Shown piece by piece: positions 16,064-24,349 of a stretch of DNA of 64,000 nucleotides. A model generated the notes under the pieces. The model did not search any database. It was not told the DNA's origin and saw nothing but the letters and a program-made list of their open reading frames with translations. The stretch is from Tsukamurella sp. TY48 (GTDB taxonomy: Bacteria; Actinomycetota; Actinomycetes; Mycobacteriales; Mycobacteriaceae). The stretch spans positions 1,488,001 to 1,552,000 of the forward strand of contig NZ_BPMV01000001.1 of NCBI RefSeq assembly GCF_019656655.1, given 5' to 3'. Within the stretch, counting starts at the first letter, position 1. Each line of letters begins with the position of its first letter. Both the position numbers and the translations under genes were made by a program.

Positions 16064-16412
16064 ATTCGGCGAACTCGCAGGTCGGGTGCGCATCCCGCCT
16101 CCCCGCGTCCGCGCGCGACACCGAGGCCGGACGGTGGGCGAATCCCGGTCCCCGCGGCTCTCCCGCTCGCGGCCTGCGCCGACCCTGCGGCGCGGATTAC
16201 GCAGCCGCACTCCGAGACCTCGTCCTCGGTCCCGCTCGCGCTCCGCGATACCTACGCCGCCGTTCCGGGCACGGAGTCAGGCCGCCACGGGTGGGGCCGG
16301 ATCGCCGCGTCGGCCCGCGTGCGAGTCTCACCCGGGCCACTCGACACCGAGGCCCACACACCGCCGCAAGCGCCGACCGGACTTGCGGCACATCGTCTTC
16401 GCCCATTCGACC

Positions 16413-16438
16413 GCTCATGTATCCTGCCGTTGACTCAT
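16413..16438. promoter_or_regulatory. Candidate autoregulatory DeoR-type half-sites
   Basis: GCTCAT at 16413 and ACTCAT at 16433 are 20 bases apart (two helical turns), directly upstream of the DeoR regulator start. The same hexamer recurs at the other promoters of this sugar cluster. Confidence 0.4.
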
Positions 16439-16451
16439 GAGGAGGCCTTGC

Positions 16452-17231
16452 GTGCGACAGGCAGACCGGCTGGACACCATTCTCGAGCGGGTGCGCGAGG
16501 ATGCCCAAGTGGACGTCAACGGTCTCGTCGATGCCCTCGGAGCTTCGCCTGCCACCGTTCGGCGTGATCTCGACCTCCTCGCCGAACGCGGATTGGTCAC
16601 GCGAACGCACGGCGGAGCGCGCAAGCGCGATTCGATCGCGTACGACCTCCCACTGCGCTACCGCTCCGCCAACGGCGGAGAGGCGAAGGCCGCCATCGCC
16701 GCGGCCGCCGCGTCGCTGATCCGGCCCGGGCAGGTGGTCGGGCTCTCGGGCGGCACCACGGTGACCCGGATCGCAGATACGCTGGCGCACAGCCCCTTCT
16801 CCAAGGAACTCACGGTGGTGACCAACGCCGTGGACATCGCCTCGCAGCTGGCCATGAACTCGGACATCCGCGTTCTCGTCGTCGGCGGAGTACTCAATCC
16901 CGGGACCTACGAGCTGGTCGGTCCCATGGCGCACCAGTCGCTGTCCGGTCTGTGGCTCGACCTCGCCTTCATCGGCGCAGACGCCTTCGACCGGTCCGGC
17001 GCGACCACCCGGAGCGAGGAGGAGGCCTTCATCAACCGCCTCATGGCCTCGCGGGCCGAGACCGGGATCCTCACCGCGAGCTCGTCGAAGTACGGGACTC
17101 GCACCATGGCGTCGATCGGTGGACCCGAGGTCTTCTCCACGGTGATCACCGACGACGGCCTCGACGAGGCCGACCGTGCCGAACTCGAAGCCTCCGGGTT
17201 CGAGGTGCAAACGGCGTCGGACCCGGAGTAG
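16452..17231 (+). CDS. DeoR/GlpR-family transcriptional regulator (AgaR-like)
   Basis: 259-residue repressor. The N-terminal winged helix holds LVDALGASPATVRRDLDLLAERGLVTRTHGG, the classical DeoR signature. The C-terminal sugar-phosphate sensor domain (from about residue 70) has VVGLSGGTTV and an IGADAF motif. The GTG at 16452 is chosen because AGGAGG ends six bases before it; the ATG at 16437 overlaps that site. Convergent with the aldolase-kinase-isomerase operon, and probably its regulator, answering to a phosphorylated amino sugar or tagatose derivative. Confidence 0.88.
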   Translation: MRQADRLDTILERVREDAQVDVNGLVDALGASPATVRRDLDLLAERGLVTRTHGGARKRDSIAYDLPLRYRSANGGEAKAAIAAAAASLIRPGQVVGLSGGTTVTRIADTLAHSPFSKELTVVTNAVDIASQLAMNSDIRVLVVGGVLNPGTYELVGPMAHQSLSGLWLDLAFIGADAFDRSGATTRSEEEAFINRLMASRAETGILTASSSKYGTRTMASIGGPEVFSTVITDDGLDEADRAELEASGFEVQTASDPE

Positions 17232-17234
17232 AGG

Positions 17235-18080
17235 TCACTCCCGGGGCGAACCGGCGAACAGCAGGAGCAGCCGAGCGGCCTCGGCGCTCAACGCGTCCCG
17301 CCCGACGCCGACGTACTTGCGACTGTCGACCACCGCAGGGTTCGCCGCGAGGAAATCGCGAACCGCTCCGGTGAAAACAGCATTGAGATGGGTCGACACG
17401 TTGACCTTGGCGATCCCGGCCTCGATCGCCGCCCGCAGACCGTGATCCGCCACTCCCGATGATCCGTGTAGTACCAGCGGCACCGGCACCGTGCCGCGGA
17501 GGCGGGCGATGAGATCGACGTCCAGCTCAGCGGTTCGCGAGGTCATCGCATGCGAGCTGCCCACCGCGACCGCCAAAGCGTCCACGCCGGTGTTCGCCCA
17601 GAACGCCTGCGCCTCGTCCGGATCCGTGCGCACCCCGGGAGCGTGCGCGCCGTCCTTGCCGCCCACCTCCCCCAGCTCCGCTTCCACCGATACGCCCAGA
17701 TCGTGGGCCTTGGTCACGGTGGCGCGCGTGGTCGCCAGATTCTCGCCGTAGGGCAGGGTCGACCCGTCGTACATCACCGAGGTGAAGCCCAGACCCAGCG
17801 CCTCGTCGATCAGCTCGATGTCCTCGGCGTGGTCGAGGTGCAGCACCACGGGCTGCGTGCTGGTGCGGGCGAGCGCCTTGGCGCCCAAGGCGATCGGCTC
17901 GAGGCCGCCGTGATACGCGGCGCAGTTCTGCGAGATCTGGAGCACCACGGGCAATTCCGCGGACTCGGCGGCGGCGACGATCGCCTCGGCCGTTTCCAGG
18001 TGCACCACGTTGAACGCACCGATGGCTCGCCGTCCCGGCTCCGCCAGCGCAAGAGCCTCCGTCAGGTTGACCAGCGTCAT
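17235..18080 (-). CDS. Class II tagatose-/fructose-bisphosphate aldolase (AgaY/GatY/KbaY type)
   Basis: 281-residue zinc-dependent aldolase that cleaves a ketose 1,6-bisphosphate to glyceraldehyde-3-phosphate and dihydroxyacetone phosphate. Metal- and substrate-binding features seen are VVLHLDHAED (catalytic Asp and first His), SVEAELGEVGG, LVLHGSSGV (third His) and VNVSTHLN. Length and motifs fit the GatY/KbaY branch. Last gene of an operon with the hexose-phosphate kinase (2-base gap) and the SIS isomerase, which points to tagatose-1,6-bisphosphate as substrate. Confidence 0.9.
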   Translation of the reverse strand: MTLVNLTEALALAEPGRRAIGAFNVVHLETAEAIVAAAESAELPVVLQISQNCAAYHGGLEPIALGAKALARTSTQPVVLHLDHAEDIELIDEALGLGFTSVMYDGSTLPYGENLATTRATVTKAHDLGVSVEAELGEVGGKDGAHAPGVRTDPDEAQAFWANTGVDALAVAVGSSHAMTSRTAELDVDLIARLRGTVPVPLVLHGSSGVADHGLRAAIEAGIAKVNVSTHLNAVFTGAVRDFLAANPAVVDSRKYVGVGRDALSAEAARLLLLFAGSPRE

Positions 18081-18082
18081 TG

Positions 18083-19033
18083 CTAGGACTCACTTTCCGT
18101 GGAAATGATGACGTCGGAGGAGATCGACGTCCAGTCGGGATGGATGGCACCGGCATGGTCGACGAGGACGGCCGCTGCCGAGTACGCGACCGCTCGACGC
18201 AGTAGCGCGGCGAGGTCGTCACCGCGGACCAGCGACTCTGCGAGCCCGGCGACCGCGGCATCGCCCGCGCCGGTGGGATTGCCCACCAGTTCGGCCGGCG
18301 GAGATGCGGTGGCTCGACCACCGGCCCCGATCACCTCCAGCCCACGCGGACCGCGGGAGACCAGGATGTTGCGGGCGCCTTCCGCGAGGAGGCGCTGCAC
18401 ACCTCCTTCGGGCGTACCGTCCGCCGCCACGGCGATCAGTTCGTCCTCGTTCGGCTTGAGCCAATCGGCACCCGCGCGAGCGGCATCGACGAGTGACTCG
18501 CCGCTGGTGTCGACGACGACCACGCTTCCCCGATCGCGCCCCAGCGCGATGAGGTCGGTCAGGAGAGCGGCCGGGGCATCGGGCGGAATGCTTCCGTTGA
18601 TCGTGAGAACGTCCACGGGCCCGGCGCTCAGCAGTGCCGCGACGTCGGCCAGCATCCGGTCCCAGACGTCGGCGCCGTGCCCGCCCCCGCGCTCGTTGAG
18701 CACCGTGACGCGGCCCGATTCCTCGACCACCGCGATCGAGCGCCTCGTGGGTGCGGAACTCGGTGTGAACCACCAGGTCAGGTGATCCTCATCACCGGCG
18801 ACCGCAGGTACATCGGCGGTTCGCAGGGGCCCCATCGCGACGGTCTGCACGCCGTTCGCGGAGAGCACGCGGGCGCAGTTGATCCCCTTCCCACCGAGAC
18901 GCTCGGAGCCTCGGCCCACGGCATTGGTCGCACCCACGGCCAGCGCGGCCACGGGAATCGTGATGTCGAGCGCTGGATTCGGGGTGACGCACAGGACCCT
19001 CGGCGGCTGGGGCACAGCTGCGGCCTCGGTCAT
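18083..19033 (-). CDS. PfkB-family 1-phosphofructokinase / tagatose-6-phosphate kinase (LacC/FruK-like)
   Basis: 316-residue ribokinase-fold kinase. It begins with the FruK/LacC opening VTPNPALDITI, has the sugar-binding GGKGINCARVL, and ends with the catalytic anion-hole motif GNPTGAGDAAVAG (catalytic Asp in GAGD). In this context it probably phosphorylates tagatose-6-phosphate to the 1,6-bisphosphate. The start ATG overlaps the stop of the SIS gene (ATGA). Confidence 0.88.
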   Translation of the reverse strand: MTEAAAVPQPPRVLCVTPNPALDITIPVAALAVGATNAVGRGSERLGGKGINCARVLSANGVQTVAMGPLRTADVPAVAGDEDHLTWWFTPSSAPTRRSIAVVEESGRVTVLNERGGGHGADVWDRMLADVAALLSAGPVDVLTINGSIPPDAPAALLTDLIALGRDRGSVVVVDTSGESLVDAARAGADWLKPNEDELIAVAADGTPEGGVQRLLAEGARNILVSRGPRGLEVIGAGGRATASPPAELVGNPTGAGDAAVAGLAESLVRGDDLAALLRRAVAYSAAAVLVDHAGAIHPDWTSISSDVIISTESES

Positions 19034-19962
19034 CAGTCGGTCAGGACGACGGACCTCGTCAGAGACCGCGGATGATCGGCGTCGAGGCCCGCGTGGCGCG
19101 AACGCAGGAGCGCGAAGGCATGCACCCGGACGAGCTCGGCCAGCGGATCACGATCGACGAATTCGAAGCGAGCACCGGTGTTTTCGACGTCCTCGGCCAG
19201 GCCGTCCGGGGCCGGGCCGAACTGCCACGTCGCGCGTCCGGGGGCGGCGATCGCGATGGGCCCGTGCCGGTACTCCATCGAGGAGTAGGCCTCGGTCCAG
19301 GCCTGCGCGCTCTCGCGCAGCTTCAGTGCCGCCTCTTCGGCGACGTTCCACGCCCAGCCGGTTCCGATGAAGGAGATCTGCTCGGCGGCGAGGAGCGAAG
19401 GATCGACCATCGACTCCTGGACGCGGTCGCCGTCGAAGTCGAAACCGGACAGGACGTCCGCCGCCTGAGCGACGGCGGTGTCGAGTACCGCGCGCGGCTG
19501 CAGGGTGGATCGCAGCAGCATCAGCGCGGCCGTCGCGAACCGGGTCTGCACCACGCTCTGTTCATCGGCGAAGTCCAGGACGATCGCCTCGTTCACCAGA
19601 TCGACGATCGGTGTGTGCGGGTCGGCGATCACCGCGACCGTGGGAATCGACTGCGGCACCTGGGCCAGCGCCGTCAGCACCTCGCTCGTGGTGCCCGAGC
19701 GGGTGATCGCCACGATGCGGTCGTACGTGCGCTGCAGTGGTGCCTCACTCGCCGTGAAGGCGTCGGTCTCGCCCCGGCCCAGGCTCTCTCGCATGGATGC
19801 GTACGCCTTGGCGATGAACCACGAGGTACCGCAGCCGATCACGGCCACACGCTCGCCGTCACGCGGGAGTCCGGCGCGCAGCGCGTCGCGTTCGAGCACC
19901 GTCGACCAGATCTCCGGCTGACTGCTGAGCTCCACCTGCATCGCGTATCCCGGCTGCGGCAT
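19033..19962 (-). CDS. SIS-domain aminosugar-phosphate deaminase/isomerase (AgaS-like)
   Basis: 309 residues with two SIS domains. The phosphate-binding loops are seen in VAVIGCGTSWFIAKA and AITRSGTTSEVLTAL, and the second domain has GWAWNVAEEAALKLRESA and SSMEYRHGP, as in GlmS and AgaS. AgaS converts galactosamine-6-phosphate to tagatose-6-phosphate with release of ammonia. The lack of a glutaminase domain excludes GlmS. First gene of the operon isomerase-kinase-aldolase. An alternative start lies at 19941. Confidence 0.82.
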   Translation of the reverse strand: MPQPGYAMQVELSSQPEIWSTVLERDALRAGLPRDGERVAVIGCGTSWFIAKAYASMRESLGRGETDAFTASEAPLQRTYDRIVAITRSGTTSEVLTALAQVPQSIPTVAVIADPHTPIVDLVNEAIVLDFADEQSVVQTRFATAALMLLRSTLQPRAVLDTAVAQAADVLSGFDFDGDRVQESMVDPSLLAAEQISFIGTGWAWNVAEEAALKLRESAQAWTEAYSSMEYRHGPIAIAAPGRATWQFGPAPDGLAEDVENTGARFEFVDRDPLAELVRVHAFALLRSRHAGLDADHPRSLTRSVVLTD

Positions 19963-20011
19963 GGGAATCCCACTCCATTCTCGCGCCCCGCGCGATTGAT
20001 GTTTTCTGCAC

Positions 20012-20075
20012 GTTCAGGCTATCAGTTGCTCATAGAAAAGCATCACGGATTGGCGATATGCTCGTATAGGCTCAT
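20012..20075. promoter_or_regulatory. Operator region with tandem GYTCAT-type half-sites
   Basis: The 167-base gap between the divergent SIS and ROK genes holds GTTCAG (20012), GCTCAT (20028), GCTCGT (20060) and GCTCAT (20070). The last pair is spaced exactly 10 bases, as DeoR-family repressors prefer. A TATAGG at 20065 could be a -10 box for the ROK gene. Confidence 0.5.
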
Positions 20076-20079
20076 CACC

Positions 20080-20133
20080 ATGACGCTTCGGAGCTTCGAC
20101 GCACCCCGCCCGCCTGCGGTGATGTCTCGATGA
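20080..20133 (+). CDS. Possible 17-codon leader ORF overlapping the ROK kinase start
   Basis: Reads MTLRSFDAPRPPAVMSR and stops in TGA that shares bases with the ATG of the ROK gene (ATGA). Its ATG lies about 10 bases after the TATAGG -10 candidate, so it could be a leaderless start feeding reinitiation at the kinase, which otherwise lacks a good ribosome-binding site. Speculative; it may be chance. Confidence 0.25.
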   Translation: MTLRSFDAPRPPAVMSR

Positions 20134-21101
20134 CGACCTCGACGAGCATTCTCGCCCGTTGTCGGCCGTGGAGCCTCGGCGACGGCCCGGCGGCCGTGGC
20201 GATCGATGTGGGCGGCACCACGGTGAAAGCCGGCCTGATCGACACCGGCGGGCGCATGATCGACGCCACCATTCGCGATGCCCCGGAGCCGGGAGACGGT
20301 GCCGCGGGCGAGCTCGTCCTCCTCATCGACGAGGTGGTCGAGGCCTTCCGCCGGACCCACCGCCGGATCCGCGTCGAGGCCGTGTCCGCAGTGATCCCCG
20401 GCATCGTGGACGACGACCGGGGCATCGGCGTGTACTCCACGAACCTCGGCTGGCGCGACGCCGACTTCGCGTCGATGCTCGGGCGGCGGTACGACCTGCC
20501 CGTGCGCGTCTCGCACGACGTCCGCGCTGCGGGTCGGTCCGAATTCTCCTTACTCGCGCCGGAGACCGACGCCCTGATGATCACGATCGGGACCGGGATC
20601 TCGGCCGCGCTCCGGCTGGGCGGCGCCATGGTGACCGGCGGCGGCTACGCGGGCGAGATCGGCATGCTGCCGGTGACGGTGCGCGACGGCGCAGCGCCGG
20701 AACCCGTGGAGCGCATCGCTTCCGCGGCCGCCATCGCGCGGCGGTACAGCGAGCGCACCGGATTCGACGTTCAGGGTTCGATCGACGTGGTGCAGGCGCG
20801 CGATGCCGGAGATGCCGCCGCCCTGGAGATCTGGGCCGACGCGGTCGAGGCGCTGGCGCAGGTGTGTCTGCAGGCCACCGCACTGCTGACGCCCTCCGTC
20901 ATCATCTTCGGCGGGGGACTCGCGGAGGCCGCGGATCTGCACTCCGACGTCGCTTCAGCACTGTCCGAACGCATCTCGTATCTGCCGCAACCCGAAGTGC
21001 GCGCCGCCCGATTGGGGTACGTCGCCGGCCTGCTGGGTGCCGGCCTGCTCACCCGCGAGCCGGGAGCGGCCCTCCGCAGCGGCGAACCGCAGGCCCACTG
21101 A
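20130..21101 (+). CDS. ROK-family sugar kinase (N-acetylgalactosamine/glucosamine kinase-like)
   Basis: 323-residue kinase with the N-terminal phosphate motif AIDVGGTTVKAGLID and the ATP-site motif MITIGTGISAALRLGG. The zinc-binding CxCGxxGC of ROK proteins is missing: after GGYAGEIGMLPV, where the family normally has H.....G and CxCG, the sequence reads TVRDGAAPEPVE. The catalytic Asp is in RVSHDVRAAG. With NagA/AgaA and AgaS around it, GalNAc (or GlcNAc) phosphorylation at C6 is the likely role. Confidence 0.83.
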   Translation: MTTSTSILARCRPWSLGDGPAAVAIDVGGTTVKAGLIDTGGRMIDATIRDAPEPGDGAAGELVLLIDEVVEAFRRTHRRIRVEAVSAVIPGIVDDDRGIGVYSTNLGWRDADFASMLGRRYDLPVRVSHDVRAAGRSEFSLLAPETDALMITIGTGISAALRLGGAMVTGGGYAGEIGMLPVTVRDGAAPEPVERIASAAAIARRYSERTGFDVQGSIDVVQARDAGDAAALEIWADAVEALAQVCLQATALLTPSVIIFGGGLAEAADLHSDVASALSERISYLPQPEVRAARLGYVAGLLGAGLLTREPGAALRSGEPQAH

Positions 21102-21124
21102 CCGGGCCGGGGCGTGCGCTGGGC

Positions 21125-22300
21125 TCACTCCCCGAGGCGAGCGGTATCGCACCACTCGCCCCTGGACATCACTCGCAGAACCTGCGCCTGTTCGTTCATC
21201 ACGATGAGATCGGCCGCGCCCCCGACGGTCACCTCACCCCATTCGGGATGACCCAGCGCGCGAGCCGGAATCAGGCTTGCGGAGGCATGCGCGGCAACCA
21301 GATCGACGGGGTGCTCCCGTGCGAATCGCGCGAGCGCGGCGTCCAAGGTCAGCGTACTTCCCGCCAGTGAGCCGTTGCCGCCGACGACTCGGGCGACACC
21401 ATCGCGCACATCCACCTCGTGCGGTCCCAACCGGTACCGCCCGTCCCGGGCCGCCGCGGCCGACATCGCGTCCGAGATCAATGCCAGCCGGCCGCCCGCC
21501 ACGACTCTGCTCACCTCGGCGGCGTCGCGCGCCACGTGGTGGCCGTCGAGGATCAGTTCGACCGTGACACGGGAATCCGCGAGGGCCACCGCCACCGGAC
21601 CGGGCGTGCGGTGATGCATCGGCGGCATGCCGTTGAACAGGTGCGTCGCCACCGTCGCACCCGCGTCGATCGCGGCGCGCGTCTGCTCGGCGGTCGCGTC
21701 GGTGTGCCCGAAGGCCACGCGGATTCCGTTGTCCACCAACATCGCAATCGCGTCGAGCGCACCGTCGAGCTCCGGCGCGAGGGTGACCATCGCAATCGTT
21801 CCGCGTGCAGCGTCGAGGAGAGCGGACACCTCGCGCCGGGTCGGCGCGCGCAGGAGTCCCGGATCGTGTGCGCCGCACCGTCCGACGGCGAGCCACGGCC
21901 CCTCGAGGTGGATTCCGCAGAACGCGCCGTCGGCGACGTGATCCCGCAGCGCCGAGACCTGCGACAGCAGCCGATCCGGAGTATCGGTGACCAGACTCGC
22001 CATCTGCGTGGTGACGCCGTGCGCGAGGTGAGCGCTGCGGACTCGCAGTGGCGCCGCGGGATCCCGGTCGACGTCTCCCACGTTCGCGCCACCGCCGCCG
22101 TGCGCATGCATGTCCACGAGTCCCGCGGCGATGATCCCGGAGACCCGTTCGGGGCGGGCGCGGGTGTCGCCACCGTCCCCGGTCGGCGGCGAGCCGATGG
22201 CGATCACCCTGCCATCGCGAACGACGATCCGTCCGGGCCGCTCCAGCGCCCCCGCATGCAGGACCCCATCGGCGAGGAGCACGACATCGTCGCCGGCCAT
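21125..22300 (-). CDS. nagA: N-acetylglucosamine/galactosamine-6-phosphate deacetylase (NagA/AgaA)
   Basis: 391-residue metal-dependent amidohydrolase that removes acetate from the N-acetylhexosamine 6-phosphate. Visible motifs are GLVDMHAHGGGG (His65, His67), GIHLEGPW (metal Glu), GHTDAT, THLFNGMPPMHHR, LDGHH and the catalytic Asp in LISDAMSA. The ATG at 22300 follows GAGG at good spacing; a GTG at 22306 is in frame but poorer. Convergent with the ROK kinase 23 bases away. Direct repeats in its upstream region match the SIS/ROK gap. Confidence 0.9.
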   Translation of the reverse strand: MAGDDVVLLADGVLHAGALERPGRIVVRDGRVIAIGSPPTGDGGDTRARPERVSGIIAAGLVDMHAHGGGGANVGDVDRDPAAPLRVRSAHLAHGVTTQMASLVTDTPDRLLSQVSALRDHVADGAFCGIHLEGPWLAVGRCGAHDPGLLRAPTRREVSALLDAARGTIAMVTLAPELDGALDAIAMLVDNGIRVAFGHTDATAEQTRAAIDAGATVATHLFNGMPPMHHRTPGPVAVALADSRVTVELILDGHHVARDAAEVSRVVAGGRLALISDAMSAAAARDGRYRLGPHEVDVRDGVARVVGGNGSLAGSTLTLDAALARFAREHPVDLVAAHASASLIPARALGHPEWGEVTVGGAADLIVMNEQAQVLRVMSRGEWCDTARLGE

Positions 22301-22326
22301 GACCACCTCGTCTGATCGAATATGAC

Positions 22327-22359
22327 GTTTATCGCCTATAGACGTTCATGATAGTTCAT
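22327..22359. promoter_or_regulatory. nagA operator/promoter with tandem GTTCAT sites
   Basis: GTTCAT at 22344 and 22354 are spaced exactly 10 bases; a weaker GTTTAT lies at 22327. On the minus strand TATAGG (22340-22335) can serve as a -10 box 35 bases before the start. The same hexamers occur between the SIS and ROK genes and before the DeoR gene. Confidence 0.5.
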
Positions 22360-22434
22360 GCGTCGTGGTGAGCGCCGCGCAATCGGACGCCCACCGAGTC
22401 GCCGCGAGCGGGAGGCGAGGCGCATACTCAGACC

Positions 22435-23409
22435 ATGTCCTTCGAACATGAAAGTGTCGAGGCGCTGGTCCGGGACTCCATCGGCGATCCGCTGGCGCCC
22501 TTCGCGCTGCGCCCCGAGAAGCTCTACGTCCCCTCCCCCGACGGACGCGCCGTCGTGGCCTACGCCGTCCGCCTCGGCGTGGCGGTCGTGAGCGGTGACC
22601 CCGTGGGCGCCGACGCCGAGGCCCGCGACGCCGCGATCGACGCCTTCGTCCGCCGTGCCGGACGCCGCCCGATCGCCGTGCTCGGCGCGGGCGAGGCGCA
22701 CCGTCGCACCTGGGAGGCGCACGGCCTGCACGCCGTGCCCATCGGCCGCGATGTGGTCATCGAGACCACCACCTTCCACCTCACCGGCCGGCGGTTCCGC
22801 AATCTGCGGCAGGCGATCGCACGCACCCGCAACGCGGGCGTCACCGTCGAGATCGTGCGGGAGGGTGAGCTCCCCGAGTCCGATACCGCGGCCGTGCTGC
22901 GGATGGAACGCGCCGCGGGCCACGACCCCGGCCGGGGCTTCTCGATGATCCTCGGCCGGATGCTCGACGGCGCCGCCCCCGACGCGGTGATCGCCCTGGC
23001 CCGCACCGCCGAGGGCACCGTCTGCGCCGCGCACCGCTACTTGCCCGCCGGACCCGAGGATCTCTCGCTCGACGAGCCGCTCCGCGCACCCGGCGCCCCC
23101 AACGGGGTCGACGAGCGCCTCACCGACGAGGTGCTCGCCTGGGCCCGCGACCACGGCTACAAGCGGGTCTCCCTGGCCTTCGCCCCGTTCCCCGACCTGT
23201 TCAGCGGCTCGTCGCACCCCGTGCTCAAGCGGGCCGCGCACGCCTTCGATCCGCTGATCCACGTGGAGCGCCTCTACCGCTATCTGCGCAAGTACCACTC
23301 CTTCGACCAGGAGCGCGCCGTACTGCTGCGATGGCACCAGCTCCCGCGCGTGGCCGCGGCGCTGCTCCTGCTGGAGTTCGGCAGCTACGGTCGTCGCACC
23401 GCACTGTAG
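22435..23409 (+). CDS. DUF2156 (MprF/LysX C-terminal-like) GNAT-fold protein
   Basis: 324-residue cytoplasmic protein resembling the soluble aminoacyl-transferase half of phosphatidylglycerol lysyltransferases (DUF2156). Typical stretches are VVSGDPVGADAEARDAAIDAF, the double-GNAT region RFRNLRQAIARTRNAGV, and the C-terminal LYRYLRKYHSFDQERAVLLR. The flippase-type membrane domain of MprF is absent. It could modify lipids or another acceptor with an amino acid. A separate UPF0104 flippase-like gene lies 24 kb away in this window. Confidence 0.8.
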   Translation: MSFEHESVEALVRDSIGDPLAPFALRPEKLYVPSPDGRAVVAYAVRLGVAVVSGDPVGADAEARDAAIDAFVRRAGRRPIAVLGAGEAHRRTWEAHGLHAVPIGRDVVIETTTFHLTGRRFRNLRQAIARTRNAGVTVEIVREGELPESDTAAVLRMERAAGHDPGRGFSMILGRMLDGAAPDAVIALARTAEGTVCAAHRYLPAGPEDLSLDEPLRAPGAPNGVDERLTDEVLAWARDHGYKRVSLAFAPFPDLFSGSSHPVLKRAAHAFDPLIHVERLYRYLRKYHSFDQERAVLLRWHQLPRVAAALLLLEFGSYGRRTAL

Positions 23410-23479
23410 AAGCATCAAATCTGTCGCAGCCTCACCCGGTTCTGTGCGATCGCAGCGCCCCGCATGATCCACTCGAAGG

Positions 23480-23498
23480 GTCCGCACACCCCGCGGAC
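23480..23498. other. Hairpin between the DUF2156 and aquaporin genes
   Basis: GTCCGC and GCGGAC pair around a 7-base loop, flanked by further short complementary TCGAA/TTCGA. No U-tract follows, so it is a weak terminator at best or a leader structure of the aquaporin gene 26 bases on. Confidence 0.3.
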
Positions 23499-23523
23499 GC
23501 ATTCGATGAAGACCGGGAGGAAC

Positions 23524-24276
23524 ATGTCCGACACCGTTTCCCTCGGAGTCGTCTTCGGCTCCGAGGTGGCAGGGACCGCGATGCTCACACTGCTCGGCTG
23601 CGGCGTGGTGGCGAACGTGCTGTTCACCCGCGGCAAGGGCGCCGGAGCCACGGTGATGATCGCGTGGGGCTGGGGCCTGGCCGTGTTCGCCGGCGTGTAC
23701 GTGGCCGCGAAATCCGGCGCCCATCTCAACCCCGCGATCACCCTCGGCCAATTGTCCCGCGGCGCTGCCGAATACGCGCCCGGCGTGACCGTGAGCGCCG
23801 CATCCACCGCGATCTACATCGTGGCGCAGATGATCGGCGCCTTCCTCGGTGCCGTGATCTGCTGGCTCACGTTCAAGGCGCAGTTCGACACCGAACAGGA
23901 CGCCGCCGACAAGCTCGCCGTCTTCTCCACGGCCCCGGCGATCCGCAACTACGGCTGGAACGCCGTCACCGAGATCGTGGCCACCTTCGTCCTGGTCTAC
24001 GTGGTGCTCAACTTCGGCGGCACCCCGTCGGGCCTGGGACCGCTCGCCGTGGCCCTCCTGGTCGTGGGCATCGGCCTTTCGCTGGGCGGCCCCACCGGGT
24101 ACGCCATCAACCCCGCCCGCGACCTCGGACCCCGCCTCGCGCACCTGGTGCTCCCGATCCCCGGCAAGGGCGGCAGCGACTGGAGCTACTCCTGGGTGCC
24201 GATCGTCGGCCCGATCATCGGCGGCGTGATCGCCGGTTTCGCCGCGCGCTGGCTGCCCTTCGCCGTGGGCGGCTGA
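23524..24276 (+). CDS. MIP-family aquaporin / glycerol facilitator
   Basis: 250-residue channel with six membrane helices and both NPA boxes: SGAHLNPAITL in the first half and TGYAINPARDLGPRL in the second. The Asp after the second NPAR is typical of glycerol-conducting (GlpF-type) members, so glycerol or other small polyols are likely cargo. The start at 23524 has GGGAGGAAC before it; two upstream in-frame ATGs do not. No glpK or glpD is adjacent. Confidence 0.92.
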   Translation: MSDTVSLGVVFGSEVAGTAMLTLLGCGVVANVLFTRGKGAGATVMIAWGWGLAVFAGVYVAAKSGAHLNPAITLGQLSRGAAEYAPGVTVSAASTAIYIVAQMIGAFLGAVICWLTFKAQFDTEQDAADKLAVFSTAPAIRNYGWNAVTEIVATFVLVYVVLNFGGTPSGLGPLAVALLVVGIGLSLGGPTGYAINPARDLGPRLAHLVLPIPGKGGSDWSYSWVPIVGPIIGGVIAGFAARWLPFAVGG

Positions 24277-24349
24277 ACACCCGGCGAACCGCCGGAACCT
24301 CGGATACTCTCCGAGCGAATCGATGTGATCGCAAACCCAGGGGTGTCGC

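Noticed and set aside
15915-16412. Possible c-di-AMP (ydaO) riboswitch upstream of rpf
   Set aside because: Such elements often precede actinobacterial rpf genes, but the conserved blocks could not be found by eye on either strand. A covariance search with the ydaO model would decide.
15962-16567. 201-codon plus-strand frame across the rpf-DeoR gap
   Set aside because: It overlaps the DeoR gene in another frame, has no ribosome-binding site and reads as compositionally random Arg/Pro/Ala sequence.
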